Source of the DNA: SIG603 sp044432645
GTDB taxonomy: Bacteria > Bacillota > Clostridia > Oscillospirales > Acutalibacteraceae
Direction: 5' to 3'
NCBI GenBank assembly: GCA_044432645.1
Contig: JAWXUM010000005.1
Location: 1-64,000, forward strand
DNA length: 64,000 nt
Shown piece by piece: positions 1 through 6,610 of the stretch. Under the pieces are notes generated by a model that worked only from the letters and a program-made list of their open reading frames with translations, was not told the DNA's origin and made no database searches. A program made the position numbers and the translations under genes. Position 1 is the stretch's first letter; each line of letters opens with the position of its first letter.

Positions 1-4
1 TCCA

Positions 5-180
5 CGGACGACCAAAGGTCGCCCCTACTCTAAGGGGAACGCTTGCATAAGGTGTGTTCCCTACAATAAAATATAATTTTCCTTAAGCTCTTGATATTGC
101 GACCACAGGTCGCCCCTACTCTAGGGGTACGCTTGCATAAGGTGCGTTCCCTACAATAAAATATAATTTTTCTTAAATTC
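5..180 (-). repeat. Tandem block of GTAG-foot palindromes (REP/BIME-like)
   Basis: Two similar units follow each other, about 5-92 and 99-180. Each holds, read on the minus strand, a GTAGGG...TTCC palindrome (34-64 and 124-154) next to a GTAGGGGCGACC..GGTCG palindrome (5-28 and 99-119). Each unit ends with the shared AT-rich stretch AATAAAATATAATTTT plus CTTAA. The hairpin arms are 5-9 bp and the GTAG foot precedes each. This matches the general form of bacterial REP sequences mobilised by RAYT transposases; one RAYT gene lies at 49.6 kb. No coding potential is seen. Confidence 0.75.
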
Positions 181-206
181 GTGACATTTGGTTTTAACCT
201 AATTAT

Positions 207-341
207 GGTAGTGGAGGGGTTCCACCCCATCCTTAAATTACATATAAACTTTGTAAGTCATGGAAGCCCTACACTACAGAGTTTATCGTTTTATAAAGTT
301 TTGGTTGACACAGTATAGTATGGGCGAGCCATGCTCATCTG
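207..341. repeat. Two further degenerate palindromes
   Basis: A GTGGAGGGGTTCCACCCC hairpin lies at 211-228. A GTATGGGCGAGCC..GCTCATC palindrome lies at 318-341 and resembles a diverged GTAG-foot unit. The hairpin plus its flank reappears at 27171-27220. The rest of 230-390 shows nothing recognisable. Confidence 0.5.
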
Positions 342-394
342 TTTTAGAGAAACAATCAATTTAACAAAAGCCTATAAAAAAGTCCTTAAAAACG

Positions 395-430
395 CAAAAA
401 AACAGCAGTTCTAATGAACTACTGTTTTTT
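395..430 (-). terminator. Intrinsic terminator of the 5S rRNA operon
   Basis: The hairpin ACAGTAGTTC / GAACTGCTGT is flanked by A-runs and T-runs on both sides, so it can act in either direction. On the minus strand it follows directly after the 3' end of the distal 5S gene. Confidence 0.8.
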
Positions 431-432
431 AT

Positions 433-547
433 GTTGGCAAAACTTATTTTCCCGGGCCGTCGCCAGCCAAGTATTTTCAGCACGAATGAGCTTAACTTCT
501 GTGTTCGGGATGGGAACAGGTGGACCCTCATCGTAATCAATACCAAC
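433..547 (-). rRNA. rrf: 5S ribosomal RNA, distal copy
   Basis: The minus strand carries the conserved 5S core (GGTCCACCTGTTCCCATCC, CGAACACAGAAGTTAAGC, GGCTGGCGACGGCCCGGG). The ends pair as helix I (GTTGG...CCAAC), giving 115 nt. It lies 55 bp downstream of a second, almost identical copy and ends at a terminator. No 16S or 23S gene is present on either side. Confidence 0.95.
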
Positions 548-602
548 TTGAGTATCTTAATAATAAATACTAAGATTATTTAAAGAAAACTTAAGAGAAA
601 GT

Positions 603-717
603 GTTAGCGAAACTTATTTTCCCGGGCCGTCGCCAGCCAAGTATTTTCAGCACGAATGAGCTTAACTTCTGTGTTCGGGATGGGAACAGGTGGACCCTCA
701 CCGTAATCAACACTAAC
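603..717 (-). rRNA. rrf: 5S ribosomal RNA, proximal copy
   Basis: It has the same conserved core as the copy at 433-547. Helix I differs but still pairs (GTTAGTG with CGCTAAC), a compensatory pattern that argues both copies are functional. It is 115 nt long and lies directly behind promoter P2 (741-769). Confidence 0.95.
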
Positions 718-740
718 TGCTCTCTCAAGTTAGCTTATAC

Positions 741-769
741 ATAATAACACAGTTTAAGGAGTTTGTCAA
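741..769 (-). promoter_or_regulatory. Promoter P2 of the 5S operon
   Basis: On the minus strand TTGACA (764-769), a 17-bp spacer and TATTAT (741-746) lie about 24 bp before the 5' end of the proximal 5S gene. Confidence 0.8.
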
Positions 770-875
770 CACTTTTTTTAAAACTTTTTTAAAAAAGTTT
801 TTTGTCACTTTCATATTGCATATTTTCGAAAAATAGTGCATAATTAAGTGAACGACTTCCCTTGACTGTATTGGT

Positions 876-904
876 ATTATAACACTTAAAAATTCAAAAG
901 TCAA
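876..904 (-). promoter_or_regulatory. Promoter P1 upstream of the 5S operon
   Basis: On the minus strand TTGACT (899-904), a 17-bp spacer and TATAAT (876-881). With P2 it forms the tandem P1-P2 arrangement common for rRNA operons. It diverges from the SLOG gene starting at 933. Confidence 0.75.
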
Positions 905-932
905 GTATTTTTTTAAAAAAAGTAGGTAAAAA

Positions 933-1289
933 ATGATTTTAGCAATAATTGGGTCTAGAAACCTTTTTCCGGATATAAGTAAATACATAAAACTTCTTGA
1001 TACTGTTGACGAAATTGTAAGTGGTGGTGCTAAAGGTGTCGACAGTAGAGCTAGAGCCTATGCTTTAGCTCATAACATTAAGCTTACGGAGTTTCTTCCT
1101 GACTACAAAAAATACGGTAGACCTGCTCCGCTTATTAGAAACAGATTGATTGTAGATAACGCTGACGAAGTTCTAGCTTTTTGGGACGAAAAATCTACTG
1201 GCACAATTTACACTATAAAATATGCTGTTCAAACTGGAAAGCCCGTCCATTTATTTGTAAGAACTCCAACAGGCTATAAAATTTTATAA
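933..1289 (+). CDS. SLOG-superfamily (DUF2493-like) nucleotide-binding protein
   Basis: A 118-residue single-domain protein. It opens with the Rossmann-like GSRNLF motif and carries the loop GGAKGVDSRA near residues 31-40, which is typical of the SLOG fold shared with DprA and DUF2493 proteins. Such proteins bind nucleotides or nucleic acids, but the exact role of stand-alone copies is not established. The ATG at 933 is preceded by a weak GTAGGT. It diverges from the 5S promoters. Its stop overlaps the end of the convergent small gene at 1284-1496 by 6 bp. The family assignment is fairly safe; the function is unknown. Confidence 0.75.
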   Translation: MILAIIGSRNLFPDISKYIKLLDTVDEIVSGGAKGVDSRARAYALAHNIKLTEFLPDYKKYGRPAPLIRNRLIVDNADEVLAFWDEKSTGTIYTIKYAVQTGKPVHLFVRTPTGYKIL

Positions 1290-1496
1290 ATGCTCTAAAT
1301 TACAGCAAACCATTTCATCTTCTGTGGTTTCTAAATATATCTCTTCGCAAGCAAGTTGAGAATTTCTTAAAATAATTACCGAATTAATTAGATGACTTGG
1401 GTCACCATCTATTAAATAAGTTTTTAATAAATTTAAAGAAGTTTCACAAGAATTAAAACTTTTTAAATACATTTTTTCATAATTGGCAGTCTTCAT
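1284..1496 (-). CDS. Small hypothetical protein (70 aa)
   Basis: I do not recognise this protein. It is a soluble, probably helical 70-residue chain with no signal peptide or membrane segment. It has two Cys near the C-terminus (EMVCCNLEHL). The ATG at 1496 has an AAGGAG ribosome binding site about 12 bp upstream, which supports real translation. It converges on the SLOG gene with a 6-bp overlap of stop regions. Confidence 0.5.
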   Translation of the reverse strand: MKTANYEKMYLKSFNSCETSLNLLKTYLIDGDPSHLINSVIILRNSQLACEEIYLETTEDEMVCCNLEHL

Positions 1497-1615
1497 TTTT
1501 TTTGATTTCTCCTTTTTTCTTAATCTCTATAATGTGTTTAAAGGTGAATATACATACTACTAATTGTGTTTGTTTTTAACTTTTTTAAAAAACAGAAAAA
1601 TATTTCAAAAAAGTA

Positions 1616-1644
1616 TTGACAAATTATGATTTAAGTAATATAAT
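1616..1644 (+). promoter_or_regulatory. Promoter of the tRNA operon
   Basis: A consensus promoter: TTGACA (1616-1621), a 17-bp spacer and TATAAT (1639-1644). It is about 55 bp upstream of tRNA-Met. Confidence 0.9.
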
Positions 1645-1698
1645 ATGTAAGTATTCACGAGGTAAATGACTTGAAGTCGGGTGAGTACCATCTAATAT

Positions 1699-1775
1699 GG
1701 CGGCATAGCTCAGCTGGCTAGAGCATTCGGTTCATACCCGGAGTGTCGATGGTTCAAGTCCATTTGCCGCTACCA
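1699..1775 (+). tRNA. tRNA-Met (CAT), elongator type
   Basis: A full cloverleaf: acceptor GGCGGCA pairs with TGCCGCT, the anticodon loop is TTCATAC, the T loop is TTCAAGT and CCA is encoded. The first base pair is G-U and the anticodon stem lacks the three G-C pairs of an initiator. The overall sequence resembles Bacillus elongator tRNA-Met. A CAT anticodon could also mean tRNA-Ile2. Confidence 0.93.
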
Positions 1776-1778
1776 TAC

Positions 1779-1853
1779 GGCTCGTTGGTCAAGCGGTTAA
1801 GACACCGCCCTTTCACGGCGGTAACACGAGTTCGATTCTCGTACGAGTCACCA
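1779..1853 (+). tRNA. tRNA-Glu (TTC)
   Basis: A cloverleaf with acceptor GGCTCGT / ACGAGTC, anticodon loop CTTTCAC (TTC) and encoded CCA. It is only 3 bp from tRNA-Met, so both come from one transcript started at 1616-1644. Confidence 0.97.
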
Positions 1854-1860
1854 ACTTATT

Positions 1861-1893
1861 TAAAAAGCAACTTCTTTTGAGGTTGCTTTTTAA
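1861..1893 (+). terminator. Terminator of the tRNA operon
   Basis: The hairpin AAAAAGCAAC / GTTGCTTTTT followed by TAATTTT lies 8 bp after tRNA-Glu. From here to 2115 I see no gene; 1960-2010 holds a short AT-rich inverted repeat around TATACTATA. Confidence 0.85.
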
Positions 1894-2115
1894 TTTTATC
1901 TTTTTACGGTAAATTATAAATCTTACAGCTTAATTTAATATTAAGTTCATATCACTTTTTAGAACATTTGCTAACCACAACTATAGTATATACTATATGT
2001 TGTGGTTTTTTTGTTATATTTTGTCGAAGCTTAATTTTTTTTTAATTATTTAATACCTTTATATACTAATTAGGAACTTTTAATTGTAAAGTGCCACAAA
2101 ACATCATATTATAGT

Positions 2116-2808
2116 TTATAAACAAAACAAATGCTCGCCAATAACCGTTATAACTGGTCTTGAAAAAATCCATTTACTTGTCGCTTTGGCTGGGTTGTAA
2201 TAATAAATAGCACCACCTGATGGGTCAGAACCATTTATCGCCTCTCTAGCAGCTTGATACGCAGAATCAGCCACCTCTGCATTAATTCCACCGTCATCAA
2301 CACACGAAAAAGCTCCAGACTGATAAATTACACCTGATAAAGTATCTGGGAAACTTGGGTGAGCAATACGGTTTAAAATAACAGCTCCAACGGCAACTTG
2401 CCCTTCGTATGGCTCTCCCCTAGCTTCTGCCGAAATAATTCTTGCTAAAAGCTGAAAATCGCTTTCGCTCATGCCCCCATAGCCACCAGAATTGTCTGTA
2501 CTAGAAGTTATTCCTAAAGCTTTTAACGTGTTAGTTCCTGCAATTCCGTCAGCTGTAAGGCCATAATCATTTTGAAAGCTTATTAAAGCCGACTGTGTTT
2601 TGCTACCAAAAATCCCATCAACCGTATCTGTAAAATAGCCTAAATCCTGCAAAGCTGTTTGAATTTCCCTAACCTGTGTTCCTTGTGAGCCTATTTTAGA
2701 AACTGCATAAACATTATGGTAAAGCATTGTTATAAACAATAAATTAATTAAAACCACAATTAAAATTTTACCTATATAATAAACTGTTTGTTTTTTATTA
2801 ATCTTCAT
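2116..2808 (-). CDS. sleB: Spore cortex-lytic enzyme SleB
   Basis: A 230-residue exported hydrolase. An N-terminal hydrophobic segment (about residues 10-32) acts as signal or anchor. A peptidoglycan-binding type 1 domain (about 38-98, LGYFTDTVDGIFG) follows, then the Hydrolase_2/SleB catalytic domain (about 115-230), where ARIISAEARGEP carries the conserved Glu. SleB is a lytic transglycosylase acting on muramic-lactam-containing spore cortex during germination. Its presence argues for a spore former. The usual partner gene ypeB is not adjacent. The start is supported by AGGAG 8 bp upstream. It could also be a related cell-wall hydrolase of vegetative cells. Confidence 0.88.
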   Translation of the reverse strand: MKINKKQTVYYIGKILIVVLINLLFITMLYHNVYAVSKIGSQGTQVREIQTALQDLGYFTDTVDGIFGSKTQSALISFQNDYGLTADGIAGTNTLKALGITSSTDNSGGYGGMSESDFQLLARIISAEARGEPYEGQVAVGAVILNRIAHPSFPDTLSGVIYQSGAFSCVDDGGINAEVADSAYQAAREAINGSDPSGGAIYYYNPAKATSKWIFSRPVITVIGEHLFCL

Positions 2809-2889
2809 AATCTTCTCCTTTTCTGTATTTTAACCACAAATTATAACATACTATTATAGGTAATTTTTGACAAAAATAACATTTGTAGA

Positions 2890-2917
2890 TTGACTTTATT
2901 TTCAAAAGTGTTATACT
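2890..2917 (+). promoter_or_regulatory. Promoter of the URO-D-like gene
   Basis: TTGACT (2890-2895), a 16-bp spacer and TATACT (2912-2917). The start codon follows about 36 bp downstream. Confidence 0.6.
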
Positions 2918-2953
2918 TTAACTAATTAAAATCAATTTTATAAGGAGATTGTC

Positions 2954-4009
2954 ATGAATAAAGATTATATTTATCCATTTTTAGAAGATTTGCAAAGTCG
3001 AATTGATGAAAAAGAAGAAGAATTAATCATAAGCCAGTGGAAAGATTACGCCGACGGAAAAGCTACTACTTATCCATTCACAGCTACCAAAAGAACTGCT
3101 AAGCCTTCTAAAATGCAGTGGGAAGACTTCAATATTAACCACGCTTTAAAATCACAAGATAAAATGATTTTATCACAATTTAGACTATGCTCAAAAATTC
3201 TTGAAAACGGCTCAAATGGAGTTATGCAAATAAGACCTAATTACGGAGTTGGTATTTTACCGTCACTTTACAACGTTGAAATGTTCATTATGCCTGAAAA
3301 AATGAACACTTTGCCAAATGTTAAACCTTTCAAAAACGGTTTAGACGACGTTGCGTATTGGATAGATAAAGGTGTACCAGATTTAAGCAACGGTTTTGGT
3401 GCAGATGTATTTGAATTTACAGAAAACATAGTAGAGATTTTTAAAGATTTCCCACTACTTAGCAAATATATATTCTTCGTTCACCCTGACTGCCAAGGTC
3501 CTATGGATATTTGCGAATTATTATGGGGTTCAGAACTTTTTGCAGACATGTACGACGAACCAGAACTAGTCCACGCTTTATTGGCACAAATTAGCGATAC
3601 TTATGAAGTATTTTTAGATAAATGGTTTAAACTTGCAAACAGACCTATGGGTTATCACTCTTTCTTTAATAAACTTCACAAAGGTAATATAACCGTGCGT
3701 GACGACTCTGCGATGAACATGTCAAAAGCTTTCTACGAAGAATTTATCGGTCCTTATAACCAAAGAGTTTTAGAGCATTTTGATGGTGGTGCAATTCATT
3801 TTTGTGGAACTGGCGACCACTTTATATCAAGCCTTAGTGAACTTCCATCTGTTTACGGCGTCGACATGTCACAACCACACCTAAACAACATGGACATTAT
3901 ATTATCAAACACAGTAAACAAAGGTCTTACATTATTTTCACCAGCAAATACTTATTTAACCGATTTAAACATGGACGACTACAAAACAAATTTTTTATAT
4001 GTTAAATAA
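2954..4009 (+). CDS. URO-D/MtaA-superfamily protein, possible corrinoid-linked methyltransferase
   Basis: A 351-residue protein of the uroporphyrinogen-decarboxylase fold. The C-terminal half shows the family pattern GPMDICELLWG, then DEPELVHALL, then IHFCGTGDH. The HxCG motif matches the zinc site of MtaA/MtbA-type corrinoid methyltransferases, which true heme-pathway HemE lacks. A role in methyl transfer is therefore likelier than heme synthesis, but the substrate is unknown. It has its own promoter and an AAGGAG site before the ATG. It is one of three such proteins in the window (also 32766-33827 and 62283-63521). It ends 4 bp before the terminator hairpin duplicated by an inserted element. 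Confidence 0.7.
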   Translation: MNKDYIYPFLEDLQSRIDEKEEELIISQWKDYADGKATTYPFTATKRTAKPSKMQWEDFNINHALKSQDKMILSQFRLCSKILENGSNGVMQIRPNYGVGILPSLYNVEMFIMPEKMNTLPNVKPFKNGLDDVAYWIDKGVPDLSNGFGADVFEFTENIVEIFKDFPLLSKYIFFVHPDCQGPMDICELLWGSELFADMYDEPELVHALLAQISDTYEVFLDKWFKLANRPMGYHSFFNKLHKGNITVRDDSAMNMSKAFYEEFIGPYNQRVLEHFDGGAIHFCGTGDHFISSLSELPSVYGVDMSQPHLNNMDIILSNTVNKGLTLFSPANTYLTDLNMDDYKTNFLYVK

Positions 4010-4013
4010 AAAA

Positions 4014-4042
4014 ATGGGAGAGTTATAAAATAGCTCTCCCAT
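4014..4042. terminator. Left copy of a duplicated terminator hairpin
   Basis: A 29-nt stem-loop with arms ATGGGAGAG.. / ..CTCTCCCAT, identical to the copy at 4278-4306. It is preceded by a run of A, so on the minus strand it has a full U-tract. On the plus strand it runs straight into the element and lacks one. Confidence 0.9.
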
Positions 4043-4277
4043 CAGACTGTCATAAAACCTATATTCGAAAAAATGTTGCACAAACATTGTAGGGGCGAGC
4101 TGTGCTCGTCCGTGGATAAAACAAAAAGTTTTGTCTTGTTTTGTGTAAAATAGAGAAATATTTTTATAAAAGAACTAAATTAATATCTTGATTTCGGACG
4201 AGCACAGCTCGCCCCTACCATTTTAAAAATATATTTTCGGTATTTTACACAAATACAAAACCTTTTTCGACAAGCTG
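4043..4277 (+). mobile_element. 235-bp non-coding element, copy 1, inserted at a terminator
   Basis: It begins CAGACTGTC and ends GACAAGCTG, an imperfect terminal inverted repeat. Inside are two 24-nt GTAG-foot palindromes in opposite orientation (4089-4112 and 4195-4218) with 82 bp between them. Outside these, further inverted repeats (TTTTGTGTAAAATA with TATTTTACACAAA) make the whole element a near-palindrome. There is no open reading frame. It is flanked by perfect 29-bp direct repeats, each a complete terminator hairpin. It is nearly identical to the copy at 31607-31841. Confidence 0.9.
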
Positions 4278-4306
4278 ATGGGAGAGTTATAAAATAGCTC
4301 TCCCAT
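4278..4306. terminator. Right copy of the duplicated terminator hairpin
   Basis: The same 29-nt hairpin as at 4014-4042, here followed by TTTTT. It is the copy able to terminate plus-strand transcripts, after the element has been transcribed. Confidence 0.9.
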
Positions 4307-4314
4307 TTTTGTTA

Positions 4315-4821
4315 TCACAAAGTTAAATAACCTTTTTTATTAAGTTCTTTTACAAGTTCGTCAAAACGCTCTTTGCTAGGGCAACTTAAAGTATGCAAAT
4401 GAGTATTATCGTTTATGGCTGAAAGTGGTTGTGCTTTGCTTTCATCCATTTTTTTCACAAAATTATCTGCATCTTTTCTGCTGTAAATTCTAAGACTTCC
4501 TGTAATTTGCCCATATACGCTATGTTCAACAATTACATCAATAACTCCACAACCCATGTCAACGATTGTGTAAAGCTCGTCTTTAAGCTCTTTAGCATTA
4601 TGATTACAGGCAATAACATAATTATCGCTCTGTTTATTTTCTATAAGATAGCCCCTTGGTGTAGCCTCAATATTAATTCCACTTACACGTATTAAAGCAA
4701 TATCGCCAACTATGATTTGTCTTGTAACTGAAAATTTTTCAGCTAAAACAGTTGCACTTATTGGCATATCAGAATTTTCAAGTGTTTTAACTATAGCTTT
4801 ACGGCGTTCATTTACTGTCAT
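4315..4821 (-). CDS. niaR: NiaR-type transcriptional repressor (HTH plus 3H domain)
   Basis: A 168-residue regulator. An N-terminal winged helix (about residues 1-60, MTVNERRKAIVKTLENSD and FSVTRQIIVGDIALIR) is followed by a 3H domain with the three conserved His regions (NHNAKEL, EHSVYG, THLHTL). In Firmicutes, NiaR uses niacin as corepressor and shuts off NAD salvage and niacin uptake genes; none of those targets is in this window. The ATG at 4821 was chosen because AAGGAG lies 8 bp upstream; a GTG three codons earlier overlaps that site. It lies directly downstream of the phage-like block in the same orientation, with no clear terminator between. Confidence 0.85.
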   Translation of the reverse strand: MTVNERRKAIVKTLENSDMPISATVLAEKFSVTRQIIVGDIALIRVSGINIEATPRGYLIENKQSDNYVIACNHNAKELKDELYTIVDMGCGVIDVIVEHSVYGQITGSLRIYSRKDADNFVKKMDESKAQPLSAINDNTHLHTLSCPSKERFDELVKELNKKGYLTL

Positions 4822-4875
4822 TTTCACCACTCCTTAAAAAAATTATATCATTTTAGTATAAAAAAGTAAAGGGGG

Positions 4876-6573
4876 TTAATCTCTTTCAACTGCAACCCAC
4901 TGCACACCTGTGTCAACCTCAGTAGTTCTGTAAATATAAATATAAAAACCGGTTTCACTCACACCAGATACACTTACAAAAACTTTTTGAGGAAAAGAAG
5001 TTTCAGGAACAACCGATAACGACGGAGTAGAACTAAACGGAACTGGAAACGTTATATAAGTTTGTATTACCGTTTCAGCAACAATGTCAAACAGCAATCT
5101 ACCAGCTTGAGTTCTTTTATATTCTTGTATTCCATAGTTAAACTGTGCTGGCATGTCAACTTCAAAAACATCTTCCTGCGTTGCAACTGCTCCTATCGCA
5201 ACACCTTTACCAGTTTTGTAAACATCTATACTTGAATAAAACATAGGAACAGTAAAAGTCTGTGTAACTGTTCCAAAATAATCAGTTAAAGAAATTTGAA
5301 CCGTATAATTATATTCAGCATTTATACTTCCACCAATAATATTAGTTAAGTTATTATTAAGGCTTACGCTACTGCTCCACGAAGTTGAATATTTATACTT
5401 AGCAGAAATAGAAAAAGTATTGTTTCCATTAACACTTGAATAAGAATACTTTGGAATAATGCAAAGATATGTGCCTAAATAAGACAAATTACCACTGCTG
5501 TCACAACGCTCAACTACTACTGTATCAGTTGATTTTGGCGAAGAATATGAATACACTGTTATGCTTACAGTTTTAGTAACAGTGCGATTACGACTATCTG
5601 TTGCAACAGCTGTAAAAGTTACCGTTCCACTAGAGGTTAAATATGCCGTTGTTAAACTAGTACTTGTAGCAGTATTTCCGTCACCAGTAATTTTATAACC
5701 TATAATAGTAGAGCCATAACTACCAGCACAAGTGCCTACAGAAAGAGTAGCCTTTGACTTAGATTGAACATAAACACCCCACGAACTTGGAACATCTCCA
5801 TCAACTCTAGCAGACGTAAAACTTGCCATTGTAGGTACAATTGTACTTGGAACATATGCCGTAACAGTCGAACTAGCCGAGCCTACTTTTATACTGCCGT
5901 TATAGGTGTCAACCGTTATTGTCATTGTACCAGATGTATTATTAGGCAAAGCATTATTCCACGTTATAGGCACGGTATAACTTTTAGAAGTCGCAACAGA
6001 GCTATAACTTTGGCTGTAACTTTCAAGTGCAAACGTTATCTTATGTGTATAAGTCGAAACCATTCTTGTAATGCTTACAGTAAGGCTGTCGCTACCAGTC
6101 ATAGTAACCGAAGAACTGCTAACGGAAAAAGTAGATGCTCTTGCAATTTGTGGTAAAGTAACATCTACAGAGCTTAAAACTATGTTGTCCCAAGAGTTAC
6201 CAGGGTCGTGATAACCACTTACACCAATAGTTTTTGTACCGTCTGTACCATGACTAATTGTTACAGTACGTGAGTAAAGTGTAATTTCGGTGCCAATATC
6301 ATCGGTACGCAAATCCCATGCAGCAGTTGTACCAGAAGAAATATCGGTTGAACCATTAATTGTAAGAGAAACTTTAGAACTTGAAGTCAAACAATAAGCG
6401 CCGTAATTTTCAGCTGCAATTTTTTTCATCGTCCACCAAACTGTAACGTTTGATGTGTTGTCTGTTATACTTTGACTGTTAACTTTCAAATAAATTCTAG
6501 CTTCATATCTTGTGTTATAATCAGTGGTTGAAACCTGATACGAAGTTCCAACGCTAGAGGCTGTTATTGCCAT
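4876..6573 (-). CDS. Phage minor structural / receptor-binding protein, DUF859-like
   Basis: A 565-residue, Ser/Thr-rich, beta-rich protein. It is last in the phage block, where the fibre or receptor-binding gene normally sits. The N-terminal part (about 1-150) resembles the DUF859 region of streptococcal phage structural proteins. Ig-like stretches follow. Near the C-terminus the segment SSIDVYKTGKGVAIGAVA resembles the linker seen before the distal domain of such fibres. The expected role is cell-surface recognition at the tail end. Strong AAAGGAAT upstream of the ATG. 37 bp separate it from the preceding gene. Confidence 0.65.
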   Translation of the reverse strand: MAITASSVGTSYQVSTTDYNTRYEARIYLKVNSQSITDNTSNVTVWWTMKKIAAENYGAYCLTSSSKVSLTINGSTDISSGTTAAWDLRTDDIGTEITLYSRTVTISHGTDGTKTIGVSGYHDPGNSWDNIVLSSVDVTLPQIARASTFSVSSSSVTMTGSDSLTVSITRMVSTYTHKITFALESYSQSYSSVATSKSYTVPITWNNALPNNTSGTMTITVDTYNGSIKVGSASSTVTAYVPSTIVPTMASFTSARVDGDVPSSWGVYVQSKSKATLSVGTCAGSYGSTIIGYKITGDGNTATSTSLTTAYLTSSGTVTFTAVATDSRNRTVTKTVSITVYSYSSPKSTDTVVVERCDSSGNLSYLGTYLCIIPKYSYSSVNGNNTFSISAKYKYSTSWSSSVSLNNNLTNIIGGSINAEYNYTVQISLTDYFGTVTQTFTVPMFYSSIDVYKTGKGVAIGAVATQEDVFEVDMPAQFNYGIQEYKRTQAGRLLFDIVAETVIQTYITFPVPFSSTPSLSVVPETSFPQKVFVSVSGVSETGFYIYIYRTTEVDTGVQWVAVERD

Positions 6574-6610
6574 TTATATAATTCCTTTCGAATTTAATTT
6601 ATTAATTTCA

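Noticed and set aside
5..180. Possible CRISPR array at the window start
   Set aside because: Only two long imperfect units, each a pair of palindromes; no equal repeats with unique spacers and no cas genes.
1..933. Partial 16S or 23S rRNA next to the 5S genes
   Set aside because: No conserved 16S or 23S segments were found on either side; only repeats and a terminator.
2954..4009. Truncation of the first URO-D gene by the inserted element
   Set aside because: The stop codon precedes the duplicated hairpin and the element lies beyond it, so the reading frame was not touched.
5764..6156. Plus-strand open frame of 130 codons opposite the DUF859 gene
   Set aside because: Cys/Arg/Thr-biased shadow of a repetitive Ser/Thr-rich gene, no ribosome site, no place in the operon.
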